NCBI GenBank assembly: GCA_050251195.1
Contig: JBFWNG010000001.1
Span: forward strand, 1-64,000
DNA length: 64,000 nucleotides
Direction of reading: 5' to 3'
Origin: JBFWNG01 sp050251195
GTDB taxonomy: Bacteria > Bdellovibrionota_B > Oligoflexia > Oligoflexales > Oligoflexaceae
Shown here: one piece after another, positions 16,614 through 25,111 of the stretch
How the letters are laid out: every line of letters begins with the position of its first letter
Position numbering within the stretch: the first letter of the stretch is position 1
Made by a program: the position numbers and the translations under genes
The notes under the pieces: model-generated
What the model was told of the DNA's origin: nothing
What the model saw: the letters and a program-made list of their open reading frames with translations, nothing else
Databases searched by the model: none

Positions 16614-17024
16614 ATGAAAGCATCCGCAGAGGACCAAAAGAATCGGGATTTAGAAGGTCTGCCAAAACTGGCTGTAGGCCACATTATCCACTATGTTGCA
16701 GAGATGGAAAGATCGTATTCCTTCTACACGACGCTTGGAATGCGAACCGTTTTAAAAAGGCCCAAGATGGCGATCTTAGAACTTCGGGGCGGAACGCATT
16801 TGCTGCTATTTGCGAAGAAGTCGGTGAAGGCTTTGACGCAGGTGAAGTTTGATCTCATGGTTGATGATCTTGAGGACTACAGAAAGTATCTCGCGTCGAA
16901 CGGAATCGAATCGAGCAAGCCGATTTTTGAGAAAGTTTCTGGGCACTATGCCACTGAGATTGTCGATCCAGATGGGGCAGTGGTTCCGGTATATTCCTCA
17001 CATACCGATGGCCGGCTAGTTTAG
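16614..17024 (+). CDS. VOC (glyoxalase/bleomycin-resistance) family protein
   Basis: The 136-residue protein has the paired beta-alpha-beta-beta-beta modules of the vicinal-oxygen-chelate family: H-I-I-H-Y-V-A-E-M-E-R-S-Y-S-F-Y near residue 24 and G-H-Y-A-T-E-I-V-D-P-D-G near 110. H and E ligand candidates are present in both halves. GGGAG precedes the ATG. It lies 94 bp before the AraC-type regulator on the same strand, so it may be its target. The substrate is unknown. Confidence 0.8.
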   Translation: MKASAEDQKNRDLEGLPKLAVGHIIHYVAEMERSYSFYTTLGMRTVLKRPKMAILELRGGTHLLLFAKKSVKALTQVKFDLMVDDLEDYRKYLASNGIESSKPIFEKVSGHYATEIVDPDGAVVPVYSSHTDGRLV

Positions 17025-17117
17025 GGTGCGAATTGAATAGGTTGAAAATTTTGAGAAGGTTCCCTATCGTAGGGGTGATCCGAGGAATTCTTTCTACGAA
17101 GGAAAAAGGTCGAGTTC

Positions 17118-17969
17118 ATGACAAGCAATTGGCGCATTTCTTCCGAGCTGATGAAACGTCCCATCAATAATGGCGAAGCTCAGGTTTACAGAGTATTCGA
17201 CAACGAGAAGGAATGGGGCATCCTCATCGACGAGCGGATCAGAGGCAAGACGCTGTTCAAGCCGAGCACGCACTCGCATGCGGAATGGGATGAAGCGATT
17301 ATTCCTTTGGACGGCATATACTGGGTAAAGATTGGGTCATGGGAACGGAAGTTTGCGCCGGGCGAAGCGGCGTTGATACCTGGTGGTGTGACCCATGATT
17401 CCGGTATCGCCACGAATCTTGCGGGCACTTGGTTTTTAGTTTTGTTGCTTCACAAGTCGTTGGGAATAACCATGGGTGCCGAGGGAGGCGGTGTACAGTT
17501 GCCGAGCGGAAGCTTGTCGTGGCTGAAAGGCGCGTTCAGATACTTACGTATGGAACCAAATATCGACGGATTTCTGCCGCTTAGCATTCTGCCTTCTTTC
17601 ATTGATTCGATTGCAAAGAGACCGCGATTATCTCGGGAAAACTCGCATCCGGATCCTATCGTCTCCGAGGCTATTCAGCTCCTTGAACAGCCGGAGCCGC
17701 CTCAGCTCACGCAGATGGCCCAGGGGTTCGGGTTGACGCCTTCACATTTTCAAAAACGCTTTTCTCAGGCCGTTGGCTGCTCACCGCTTCAGTATTCCAT
17801 TGCTTGGCGGCTCGACAAGATAGCGGAACTTCTACAAAAACAAGAGGAGAGACCGCTTGTGGATTTGGCAGTGGAGTTCGGGTTTGGAGATATGAAGCAT
17901 TTTCGGAACCTGTTTAAACTCCGATTCGGGCGAACCCCCGGCACGTACCGCAAGAATCCCCCTCCTTGA
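17118..17969 (+). CDS. AraC-family transcriptional regulator
   Basis: The N-terminal half is a cupin-like sensor domain (H-S-H-A-E-W-D-E near residue 54, then A-P-G-E-A-A-L-I-P-G-G-V-T-H-D). The C-terminal half has the two AraC helix-turn-helix motifs: L-T-Q-M-A-Q-G-F-G-L-T-P-S-H-F-Q and L-V-D-L-A-V-E-F-G-F-G-D-M-K-H-F. It ends G-R-T-P-G-T-Y-R-K. It probably controls the VOC gene before it or the enzyme genes after it. Confidence 0.85.
   Translation: MTSNWRISSELMKRPINNGEAQVYRVFDNEKEWGILIDERIRGKTLFKPSTHSHAEWDEAIIPLDGIYWVKIGSWERKFAPGEAALIPGGVTHDSGIATNLAGTWFLVLLLHKSLGITMGAEGGGVQLPSGSLSWLKGAFRYLRMEPNIDGFLPLSILPSFIDSIAKRPRLSRENSHPDPIVSEAIQLLEQPEPPQLTQMAQGFGLTPSHFQKRFSQAVGCSPLQYSIAWRLDKIAELLQKQEERPLVDLAVEFGFGDMKHFRNLFKLRFGRTPGTYRKNPPP
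17946..17965. repeat. 20-bp repeat partner inside the AraC gene end
   Basis: Identical to 16532-16551, the copy in the non-coding space upstream of the VOC gene. Confidence 0.7.
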
Positions 17970-18059
17970 AAAGTTGGAAGGCCGTAAAAGATCTCCGACG
18001 CCCCTTCAGGGCTGAAGGATGGCAATAACATCCCGACCCTTGCACCCTCGGGAGACTAA

Positions 18060-18686
18060 ATGAACAAAGTACAAGTCTTAAAAAGCGTTCGCAAAATGAT
18101 CGAGTCGAACGGTCTCCTCTTGCAAGTGGACGGAGTGTTTCCAAGCGTTGCGGGGATCGTTGCAGGACGGCCGATCAAGGGTTCTTGGTGGAGCGATCCT
18201 AACGCTCAAGGGATTTTCTATGTTTGTGGAGAGGTTGCGGAAGCTCCGGACATAGTTGTGACGCGTGTCGTCGAAGGCAAAGTCACTTTTGTGCACGAGA
18301 AACTTTGGCCTGCTCTGCTCGCCGTTGGAACCTCTAAGGAAAAGTGGCAGATCCAAAAGATGGCTAAGAGACGAAAGGCATTGCTTGCGGAAGTCGAAAG
18401 TCTTGGTGAGTTTCGGGTCGATGATCCGACGCCTGAAATTGAAAAGTTGGACCTCAAACTTACCGATGCGATAAGGGATTTTGAACGGCGACTTCTCGTG
18501 GTGACCGAGCAAATTCACACGGAGTCTGGAGCGCACACAAAAATTGTTCGGTCTTGGCGGCATTGGTCGCAAGAGAAGGGAATTGTCGCGACCTTGCCGA
18601 GCGTATCTGTCGCGAAGGAACAATTGGTGGATGCTGCAGCGAGTCTAATGAAAGGAAAAAGGCCTCGGCTTCTGTGGGAGATCTGA
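18060..18686 (+). CDS. Conserved protein of unknown function
   Basis: The 208-residue soluble protein has a G-S-W-W-S-D-P motif, then I-F-Y-V, and V-T-F-V-H-E-K-L-W-P-A-L-L-A-V in its first half. I believe this belongs to a widespread unnamed family. The second half is helical and charged. There is no signal or membrane segment. It follows the AraC gene by 90 bp and precedes the DoxX-like gene by 59 bp on the same strand, so it may be part of that run. Confidence 0.65.
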   Translation: MNKVQVLKSVRKMIESNGLLLQVDGVFPSVAGIVAGRPIKGSWWSDPNAQGIFYVCGEVAEAPDIVVTRVVEGKVTFVHEKLWPALLAVGTSKEKWQIQKMAKRRKALLAEVESLGEFRVDDPTPEIEKLDLKLTDAIRDFERRLLVVTEQIHTESGAHTKIVRSWRHWSQEKGIVATLPSVSVAKEQLVDAAASLMKGKRPRLLWEI

Positions 18687-18745
18687 CGTTTTTGTCCTGG
18701 ACCCTCGACGCCGAACCCATTAGACTTTTCTTTAGGAGGTGGATT

Positions 18746-19111
18746 ATGAATATTGTCTTGTGGGTGTTCCAAGTCTTTCTCGCGTTGCATACCGTCATGG
18801 GTGCTGTGTGGAAAATTTCAAATTCCGAGCAAACCGTGCCTTCTCTGGCGGCGATATCCCACGGAACGTGGCAGGCGTTGAGCGTTTTCGAGCTGCTTTG
18901 TGCCCTGGGCTTGGTCCTCCCGCTACTCCTGAAGCGTCTGGGTAAGCTCGTTCCTATCGCGGCATTTGGGATTGTCGCTGAAATGCTGCTTTTTTGCGGC
19001 TTGCATTTTTCTGCAGGTTCCACAGAATACGGTGAAGTGGCCTATTGGCTGGTCGTGGCTGCGGTTTCCGGGTGTATTGGCTACTGCAGGCTGAAGGTTA
19101 AACCTATTTAA
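18746..19111 (+). CDS. DoxX-like small membrane protein
   Basis: AGGAGG 6 nt before the ATG at 18746 fixes the start; the frame extends upstream but over the previous gene. The 121-residue product has four hydrophobic helices, with H-T-V-M-G-A-V-W-K in the first, typical of DoxX-like proteins. They are linked to redox or quinone functions, but the precise role is unknown. Only 11 bp separate it from the GNAT gene. Confidence 0.7.
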   Translation: MNIVLWVFQVFLALHTVMGAVWKISNSEQTVPSLAAISHGTWQALSVFELLCALGLVLPLLLKRLGKLVPIAAFGIVAEMLLFCGLHFSAGSTEYGEVAYWLVVAAVSGCIGYCRLKVKPI

Positions 19112-19122
19112 AAGGATCCGTC

Positions 19123-19578
19123 ATGCAATTGGAAGATCCGGGCCCATTAACCGATGGCGAGTTTTGGCTCGAGCTAAAAGAAATGAAACCTGGCATCCCC
19201 GAGAAAGGATGGGTTCCTGCTTTTTTCTTTCGTTTGAGGTTAAAGGGAGTCGAAGAATCCGTGGGAAGGATTGACCTGCGGATCGGCAACCCCGAACGAA
19301 TGATCATGTTCGGCGGGCATATCGGTTACGGCGTCGAACCGCAGTTTCGCGGCAAAGGTTATGCGGCTCGAGCATGCAGACTCTTGTTTCCGCTCGCCAA
19401 GAAATACGGCATAAATCCGATATGGATCACTTGTGCCCCTGATAACAAGGCATCATCGCGAACCTGTGAAAATGCCGGCGGCAAATATGTCGAAACTGTG
19501 GATCTGCCTCTAGATCATGAAATGCGCACCGATAACCCGGGTCGTACCCAGAGTATGCGATATCGGTTTGATTTGTAA
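19123..19578 (+). CDS. GNAT-family N-acetyltransferase
   Basis: The 151-residue protein shows the acetyl-CoA loop Q-F-R-G-K-G-Y-A-A-R-A near residue 70 (R/Q-x-x-G-x-G/A). A-P-D-N-K-A-S and C-E-N-A-G-G further on are typical of the last strand and helix. It resembles enzymes with G-Y-G-V-E before the loop, which often act on small amines or antibiotics. AAGGA precedes the ATG. It lies in the DoxX-GNAT-HIT run. Confidence 0.8.
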   Translation: MQLEDPGPLTDGEFWLELKEMKPGIPEKGWVPAFFFRLRLKGVEESVGRIDLRIGNPERMIMFGGHIGYGVEPQFRGKGYAARACRLLFPLAKKYGINPIWITCAPDNKASSRTCENAGGKYVETVDLPLDHEMRTDNPGRTQSMRYRFDL

Positions 19579-19603
19579 TTCGAAGCCTTAAAGGTGGTTC
19601 GTC

Positions 19604-20014
19604 ATGTCGGCGTCGATCTTTTCCAAAATGATTCGCGGGGAACATCCCTGCTTCAAAGTATATGAAGACGAGCACACTTTCGCGTTCCTTACGCGGGACG
19701 CGATTCGTCACGGTCACACGTTGATCGTTCCCAAAATCGAAGTCGATTACTTCATCGACGTACCGGAACCATATTATTCAGCCATATTCAAAACTGCTAA
19801 AACTCTGGCTCGTGCGATTCATAACGTCACGGGATGCAAAAGAGTAGGGACGGTGATCGCCGGATGGGATATTCCGCATTTTCACTATCACTTGGTTCCG
19901 ATGTTTGAATATCATGATCTCGATCCGCGACGCGCGAAGCAGTTCTCCAATGAAGAGAATCTCACGATGCAAAAGAAGATCTGTGACGAGCTGGTAAGGT
20001 TGAAATCCCAATAA
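19604..20014 (+). CDS. HIT-family nucleotide hydrolase/transferase
   Basis: The 136-residue protein has the histidine triad H-F-H-Y-H-L-V-P near residue 106 and an N-terminal I-F-S-K-M-I-R-G-E. T-L-I-V-P-K near residue 40 fits the family core. HIT enzymes hydrolyse nucleotide phosphoramidates or diadenosine polyphosphates. It lies 25 bp after the GNAT gene and ends at a strong hairpin. Confidence 0.85.
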   Translation: MSASIFSKMIRGEHPCFKVYEDEHTFAFLTRDAIRHGHTLIVPKIEVDYFIDVPEPYYSAIFKTAKTLARAIHNVTGCKRVGTVIAGWDIPHFHYHLVPMFEYHDLDPRRAKQFSNEENLTMQKKICDELVRLKSQ

Positions 20015-20036
20015 AAAAAGCACTCCGACGGAGTGC
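20013..20036. terminator. Terminator shared by convergent genes
   Basis: GCACTCC pairs with GGAGTGC around GAC. On the minus strand the stem is followed by seven T, a strong terminator for the lipoprotein gene starting at 20763. On the plus strand it is followed by CTCAATTTTA and can also serve the HIT gene. Confidence 0.8.
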
Positions 20037-20064
20037 CTCAATTTTATCGGGGTAGGCGATCAGG

Positions 20065-20763
20065 TTATAAATCTTCTACGCCCGTTATTTTTTCGAAGCC
20101 TACCGTCGAATACGGGATGAAGTAAGGACTATTGCCTGCTTCGACTTCTTTAATTTTGAATATGCGAAGAAGGTTAGGATAGTTTGGTTTTTTATAGAGG
20201 ATCTCCACGTCGTAGAACATGGCATGATCGGTATCCGGTTCCTTCCCTGTTGAAACGTGATGATGGCCTGTCACGCTAATCTTTTCATAACCGGAAGCAA
20301 GAAGCTCGTCTTCATCGGCTTTCGCGTCGGCTCCAAACCCAGAAGCGGAAATGATGAGGTCTGACTTCTTGGCTATATAAGTGGCGTCGCCCTGTGTGCG
20401 CGTTAGGTCGAGGACTTTGATCTCGGGATTCGATTGATAGTACAGGCGCAGATAAACTTTTTCCTCGCGCTTTGGGGTATAGTCATAGGACAGTTCCGCA
20501 AACCACGCGGCAGTGTTGCCCGGATCGATCTTGGTGTGTTTCGCCAAAATGCCTTTACGGCAACCGATCAGTGTGAGTGCTTTAACACCCTCGAAGGCGG
20601 CGTCAATTTTGTTAGTGAACGAGTTGTCACCCTTTGCTTCTGCGAAAGCGCTTTTGCAATCAGAGATAGTGTCGGCGCCTTTTGCCATGGAACCTGACTG
20701 CGTTGTTTTGCAGGAGGCAATCAGAGCGGACACGACGATAGCGTGGATAAGAGTCTTGGTCAT
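20065..20763 (-). CDS. Lipoprotein of unknown function
   Basis: The leader ends in L-I-A-S-C-K-T-T, a strong lipobox. The 214-residue mature part contains H-H-H-V-S near residue 170 and otherwise looks like a single beta-rich domain with two cysteines. No family recognised. It is monocistronic, terminated at 20013-20036, and 51 bp downstream of the MBL gene on the same strand. Confidence 0.65.
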   Translation of the reverse strand: MTKTLIHAIVVSALIASCKTTQSGSMAKGADTISDCKSAFAEAKGDNSFTNKIDAAFEGVKALTLIGCRKGILAKHTKIDPGNTAAWFAELSYDYTPKREEKVYLRLYYQSNPEIKVLDLTRTQGDATYIAKKSDLIISASGFGADAKADEDELLASGYEKISVTGHHHVSTGKEPDTDHAMFYDVEILYKKPNYPNLLRIFKIKEVEAGNSPYFIPYSTVGFEKITGVEDL

Positions 20764-20813
20764 TATAGAACCTCTTCATTTCCGTGTTTATTTGAGATTC
20801 TATGATTATAATA

Positions 20814-21692
20814 TTAATCGCATTCGTTGTAAATCATCGCAATCCACCTGTCCGTGCTGACGTAACCGTGGCTATATGACTCCCATTTTTTATCCAATCC
20901 ATCTTTCTGTATGTCTTCAAGGCTCCGACCTTTGGCCACACCTCTTCGAACCGTATCGATGCTAGCTTCGATCATACTAATATATAGTTCTAGCTCAGAC
21001 TTGTTGCTTAATGGACCGTGACCAGGGACTATTTTGCCGTCTTCAGGCGTTTCCCTCAGGACGGTGCGAAGATTTTGCACATAACCTTCGAGAGTCCCGG
21101 CGTGTTCGGGATGAAAGATGGGATACATACCGGCAAAGTACAAATCTCCCAAACTTATAATTTTGCCCTTGTTGAAGAAAACAACAGTGTCCCCGTCGGT
21201 ATGGCTACGCGGGAAGTGCACGATACGTATATCTTCGCCGTTTAGGTGCAGAGTAATCTCTTTGTCGAACGTCAGTGTCGGTAAAGCTTGAGGCGGGAAA
21301 GCGGGGTGTTGCTGTTTCCATAGAGTTTGTTCGCTCATCAACCGGTTTCTGACGCCGGTTGATGCTATGATCGTTGCTTTTGCTCCAAAAACCTTATTGC
21401 CGCCGGTGTGATCATAATGAAAATGCGTGTTCACGATGAACCGCGGTGCATCGCCTTTTAATTCCCTCAGTTTGGCGACCAGCTTACCGGCCATCTCCTC
21501 AAAATCGTCATCGACTAGGAAAGCGCCGTCCTCTCCGACTAGTGCCGTTATGTTGCCGCCAGCTCCTTCGAGCATGTAGATCGAAGGAGCTATAGCTGTT
21601 GATTTGATGGCCACGCTTGCGAAATCGTCGTTTGCTTCCGCTATGGATACGGTCAAAAGGCCGACTAAGGTTATTATATGTGTAGCTTTCAT
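20814..21692 (-). CDS. Exported MBL-fold metallo-hydrolase
   Basis: A signal peptide (about 20 residues, cut near A-E-A) precedes a metallo-beta-lactamase domain. The metal motif is T-H-F-H-Y-D-H-T-G-G near residue 88. A histidine (F-P-R-S-H-T-D-G-D-T), an aspartate (S-L-G-D-L-Y-F) and P-G-H-G-P complete a two-zinc site. It resembles periplasmic cyclase-like MBL hydrolases rather than class B beta-lactamases. Substrate unknown. Confidence 0.85.
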   Translation of the reverse strand: MKATHIITLVGLLTVSIAEANDDFASVAIKSTAIAPSIYMLEGAGGNITALVGEDGAFLVDDDFEEMAGKLVAKLRELKGDAPRFIVNTHFHYDHTGGNKVFGAKATIIASTGVRNRLMSEQTLWKQQHPAFPPQALPTLTFDKEITLHLNGEDIRIVHFPRSHTDGDTVVFFNKGKIISLGDLYFAGMYPIFHPEHAGTLEGYVQNLRTVLRETPEDGKIVPGHGPLSNKSELELYISMIEASIDTVRRGVAKGRSLEDIQKDGLDKKWESYSHGYVSTDRWIAMIYNECD

Positions 21693-21801
21693 TTCTCGAT
21701 CCTCCGCTCACGCTCCCAGGAGCAGGTAGGACTGTACCTGAAAGACAGAACTCTTAATAATTAATTGTTTTCATTTATTGATGATTATTTTTGATCGAGA
21801 A

Positions 21802-22182
21802 TCAGGAAAGGCCGAACACTTGCTTTCCGATATAAATGCCCAGGACAGTTGCGACGAGACTCCCGCCGACACTGCCCAGCAGGTACACAGAGCCAAGGAA
21901 ATATCGCCCGCTCGTAAACAGTGATACTGAATCAAGACTAAAGGCGCTAAAGGTCGTGAATCCGCCAAGGAGCCCCGACATCAGGGCGATGCGCATATCG
22001 TCGCTGATGACCGTGCTTCCTCCGGCGTACGCAAGCCCAATGAGCAGAGAGCCCAAAATATTTATACCGAGTGTCGCAACAGGAAAGCCAAAGCTCAACG
22101 TGTTCACAACAAGGGAGTTCACGAAGTAGCGTGCAAATATTCCGGTTAGTCCGAAAAAACCTATCAGAAGATATCTCGTCAA
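21802..22182 (-). CDS. crcB: Fluoride channel CrcB (Fluc)
   Basis: The 126-residue, four-helix protein matches CrcB/Fluc: G-I-N-I-L-G-S-L-L-I-G-L in the second helix and G-L-L-G-G-F-T-T-F-S-A-F-S-L-D in the third. Fluc dimers leak toxic fluoride out of the cytoplasm. It is divergent from a MarR-CLC operon across 134 bp. I looked in that space for the crcB fluoride riboswitch and did not see its conserved segments, so its control is unclear. Confidence 0.9.
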   Translation of the reverse strand: MTRYLLIGFFGLTGIFARYFVNSLVVNTLSFGFPVATLGINILGSLLIGLAYAGGSTVISDDMRIALMSGLLGGFTTFSAFSLDSVSLFTSGRYFLGSVYLLGSVGGSLVATVLGIYIGKQVFGLS

Positions 22183-22316
22183 TTTCGCATCCGCAGCAAT
22201 GGTGATGATTGATTATAAATATGACGGCTCTAGCCTGTCACGAGAAAATAAATGGAAACTATTGCTCAAGAGGTCAAATATATGGTATCCCATACAAATC
22301 CGGAAAGGGCCGTGCC

Positions 22317-22811
22317 ATGACCATAAAATCATCAGCGCTTCGAGATGAAACAAAGATCATCATCGATTCGATCAGAAGGATCGTTCAAGCGCTTCGAACT
22401 GCCTCCAAAAAGTCCGAGAAAGATTTGGGAGTGAGTGCGGCCCAACTTTTTATTCTTCAAAAGATCTCCGAAGACCCCGGATTGTCGATCAACGATCTTG
22501 CAGACCTGTCGTTGACGCACCAGAGCTCAGTTTCCGTTGTTGTCGCGAAGCTATTACGACGAAAATTAGTCGAAAAATTTAGAAGTAAAATCGATGCCCG
22601 AGCAGTACAGCTTCGCATCACCGATGCGGGGAGAAAAATGCTGGACGGCGGTCCGCAGTTGATTCAGGATAGATTACTTCAAGGAATCACCCGCCTGACT
22701 TTGGCGGAACGCACAGGTTTGATAGTCGGGCTTCGAGGTTTGATCGAGAAAAGCGGTCTGCCTTCGGATGCTCCTTCGTTATTTTTTGAGGAGGCGAAAA
22801 AACAAATATGA
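22317..22811 (+). CDS. MarR-family transcriptional regulator
   Basis: The ATG at 22317 is preceded by GGAAAGGG. The 164-residue protein has the MarR winged helix: S-I-N-D-L-A-D-L-S-L-T-H-Q-S-S-V-S-V-V-V-A-K-L followed by the wing R-S-K-I-D-A-R-A-V-Q-L. Its stop overlaps the CLC start by 4 bp (ATGA), so the two are translationally coupled. It may control the CLC gene and possibly crcB across the divergent space. Confidence 0.85.
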   Translation: MTIKSSALRDETKIIIDSIRRIVQALRTASKKSEKDLGVSAAQLFILQKISEDPGLSINDLADLSLTHQSSVSVVVAKLLRRKLVEKFRSKIDARAVQLRITDAGRKMLDGGPQLIQDRLLQGITRLTLAERTGLIVGLRGLIEKSGLPSDAPSLFFEEAKKQI

Positions 22812-24604
22812 GTTCACGCGGTGATTTTTCCGTTAATGGCAGGCTAGCGTATCTAATGATATCGGCAGTTGTGCTAGGAGCCGCGGCTGCGATCGCTGCG
22901 GTAATTTTGATCGATCTTATCAACTTTTTTACGAATCTCTTTTTTTACGGAAAGATATCAATCGACGTGGTGACGCCGACAGATCATCACCTGGGTTTGT
23001 GGGTCATAGGTGTACCAGCTGTCGGCGGATTGATAATCGGTCTCATGGCGCGCTACGGGAGCGACAAGATTCGCGGCCACGGCATACCTGAAGCGCTTGA
23101 GGCGATTCTCTTTGGAAAGAGCCTCATGAGCCCGAAGGTGGCCCTTCTAAAGCCGCTGTCGTCGGCAATATCGATTGGATCCGGCGGACCTTTTGGCGCA
23201 GAGGGCCCCATCATCATGACCGGGGGGGCTATCGGTTCGTTGTTCTCACAACTGTTTGCGTTTTCGTCTTCCGAAAGGAAAGTCTTGCTGGTTGCCGGCG
23301 CCGCAGCTGGAATGTCGGCTGTGTTTGCATCTCCCATTGCGGCAATTTTGCTGGCCGTTGAGCTGATGCTGTTTGAAATGAAGCCGCGAAGTTTAATTCC
23401 TGTCGCCATTGCAAGCATCACTGCGTATGCAATGCGACCTTATCTGCTAGGTTCAGGACCTGTCTTTCCTGTATCGGCTCATGCTACCGTGGATTGGGTG
23501 GGGATTCTTTCGAGCTGCGCGGTCGGACTCATTGCGGGGCTTTTCTCCGCGGGTACGAGTAATTTTCTATATAAAGTGGAAGATCTTTTCCTACGATTGC
23601 CATTCCATTGGATGTGGTGGTGCGTTATAGGCGGCCTCGTCGTGGGTATCGGAGGGTACTTCCAGCCGCGCGCCCTTGGTGTGGGATATGACGTTATTGA
23701 TTCCCTTCTGAATAGCAACTTTGCAGTCAAGGCTGCGCTGACGTTGCTCATCGTCAAAGCCTTTATCTGGGTCGTCTCGCTGGGATCGGGGACCTCGGGT
23801 GGGGTGCTTGCGCCATTGTTGATGATGGGATGCGGCTTAGGTGTCGTCGAAGAACTTTTTCTTCCGGGACAATTAAAGGCTCTTTATCCACTGATTAGCA
23901 TGGCGGCAGTTATGGGGGGAATGATGCGTGCGCCTTTCACGGCGACCATGTTCGCCTTCGAGCTCACGCATAACACCGATGCAACCGTTCCCACCTTTGT
24001 TGCGACGATAGTTGCTTACACGGTTACTGTCATCATTATGAAGCGTTCTATTCTCACAGAAAAAATTGCGCGTCGTGGATTCGATATTTTTCGGGAGTAT
24101 TCAGTTGATCCCACAGAAATGGTTCCTGTCCAGAACATGATGACCCAAAAGGTCATAACCATCCCTGAACATCTGCCGATCAAAAATGTTATGGAACAAT
24201 ACTTCCAAAAGGCCAAACACCGAGGCTTTCCCGTCGTTGACAAATCTGGCCAGGTCATCGGAATGGTCACGATGACCGACATTATAGATGCGGTATCTCA
24301 TGGCGCTTCTGAAGAGGAAAGAGCCGGCGATCTCTTCCGAAAACCGGTTGAATGCGTTCTCACCGGAGAATCCTGTCGCTCCGTTACAGAAAAGATGGCT
24401 CATCTAGGCGTGGGGCGGGTTCCAGTTCTTAACAGGGAAGAACCTCATCAGCTTGTTGGCATTATTACTCGAAGTGATCTCCTAAGAGCCCGCTCGGAGC
24501 AGTACGAAGTGGAAAATCGGAGAGAACACTTTATTAGACCATGGAAACAAAAACATCTTCGGGATGCGCTTGGGAAGAAAAATCTTGCCAGTTCGTCACG
24601 ATAG
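22808..24604 (+). CDS. CLC-family chloride channel/antiporter with two CBS domains
   Basis: The 598-residue protein has the CLC core (about 15-420). Its selectivity motifs read G-H-G-I-P and G-A-E-G-P (gating glutamate E132), and G-S-G-T-S-G-G-V-L-A-P. E132 suggests an anion/proton exchanger rather than a pure channel. Two CBS domains (about 440-498 and 510-565) may bind adenine nucleotides. The motifs do not match the fluoride-type CLC (G-R-E-G-T/V), despite the neighbouring crcB. Translationally coupled to the MarR gene. It ends 9 bp inside the convergent GNAT gene. Confidence 0.88.
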   Translation: MSSRGDFSVNGRLAYLMISAVVLGAAAAIAAVILIDLINFFTNLFFYGKISIDVVTPTDHHLGLWVIGVPAVGGLIIGLMARYGSDKIRGHGIPEALEAILFGKSLMSPKVALLKPLSSAISIGSGGPFGAEGPIIMTGGAIGSLFSQLFAFSSSERKVLLVAGAAAGMSAVFASPIAAILLAVELMLFEMKPRSLIPVAIASITAYAMRPYLLGSGPVFPVSAHATVDWVGILSSCAVGLIAGLFSAGTSNFLYKVEDLFLRLPFHWMWWCVIGGLVVGIGGYFQPRALGVGYDVIDSLLNSNFAVKAALTLLIVKAFIWVVSLGSGTSGGVLAPLLMMGCGLGVVEELFLPGQLKALYPLISMAAVMGGMMRAPFTATMFAFELTHNTDATVPTFVATIVAYTVTVIIMKRSILTEKIARRGFDIFREYSVDPTEMVPVQNMMTQKVITIPEHLPIKNVMEQYFQKAKHRGFPVVDKSGQVIGMVTMTDIIDAVSHGASEEERAGDLFRKPVECVLTGESCRSVTEKMAHLGVGRVPVLNREEPHQLVGIITRSDLLRARSEQYEVENRREHFIRPWKQKHLRDALGKKNLASSSR

Positions 24605-25111
24605 CCAAAGATAGGAAACAAGAACTACGTTTCTCCCTTCGTAGTTCTTGCTCTTCTCCTTTGGTGATAGAACTCCACCTTGCTTCTCGTAAAACCGGCG
24701 TGCCCGCTCATTGCCGGCCATTACCCAGACTCCGAAGTTTTGATAGGTTTTCAAAACTTCCGCTGTGCCAGCTTGCCACAGGCTTTTGCCAATGCCGCTT
24801 CCAATGAGCAGCGGATTCACATATATAGCGTAGATTTCGCCGTCTACATCCAACTCCCTCGATGGACCACCTTGAATATACCCTAAGATTTCGCTTTTGG
24901 AGTCTTCGCGTAGAAGTGTAAATCCCTTGCCGCTAGGGAAGTTCGGAAAGCCGCCGTTTAACATGCGAGCCGCGTCTTCTTTGACGTCAAGGGTTTTGGC
25001 AAAGACTTCTCCCACGTGATCTCCATGCGCGAACAGCCAAGCTGCATGATGGACTGTGGCAACAGAATGAGCGTCGGTAGGTAATGCAGGTCTAATATGG
25101 CTCGGTTTCAT
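24596..25111 (-). CDS. GNAT-family N-acetyltransferase
   Basis: The 171-residue protein has a GNAT core: I-Y-A-I-Y-V-N-P followed by I-G-S-G-I-G-K-S-L-W, the acetyl-CoA loop, and A-G-N-E-R-A-R-R-F-Y-E-K-Q-G-G, a common final motif. Its ATG overlaps the stop of the coiled-coil gene by 4 bp (ATGA), so it is translated with it. The acetylation target is unknown; co-translation suggests the coiled-coil protein as a partner or substrate. Confidence 0.82.
   Translation of the reverse strand: MKPSHIRPALPTDAHSVATVHHAAWLFAHGDHVGEVFAKTLDVKEDAARMLNGGFPNFPSGKGFTLLREDSKSEILGYIQGGPSRELDVDGEIYAIYVNPLLIGSGIGKSLWQAGTAEVLKTYQNFGVWVMAGNERARRFYEKQGGVLSPKEKSKNYEGRNVVLVSYLWLS

Noticed and set aside
22183..22316. 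Fluoride (crcB) riboswitch
   Set aside because: I looked for the conserved segments on both strands and did not find them, although a model search would be decisive.
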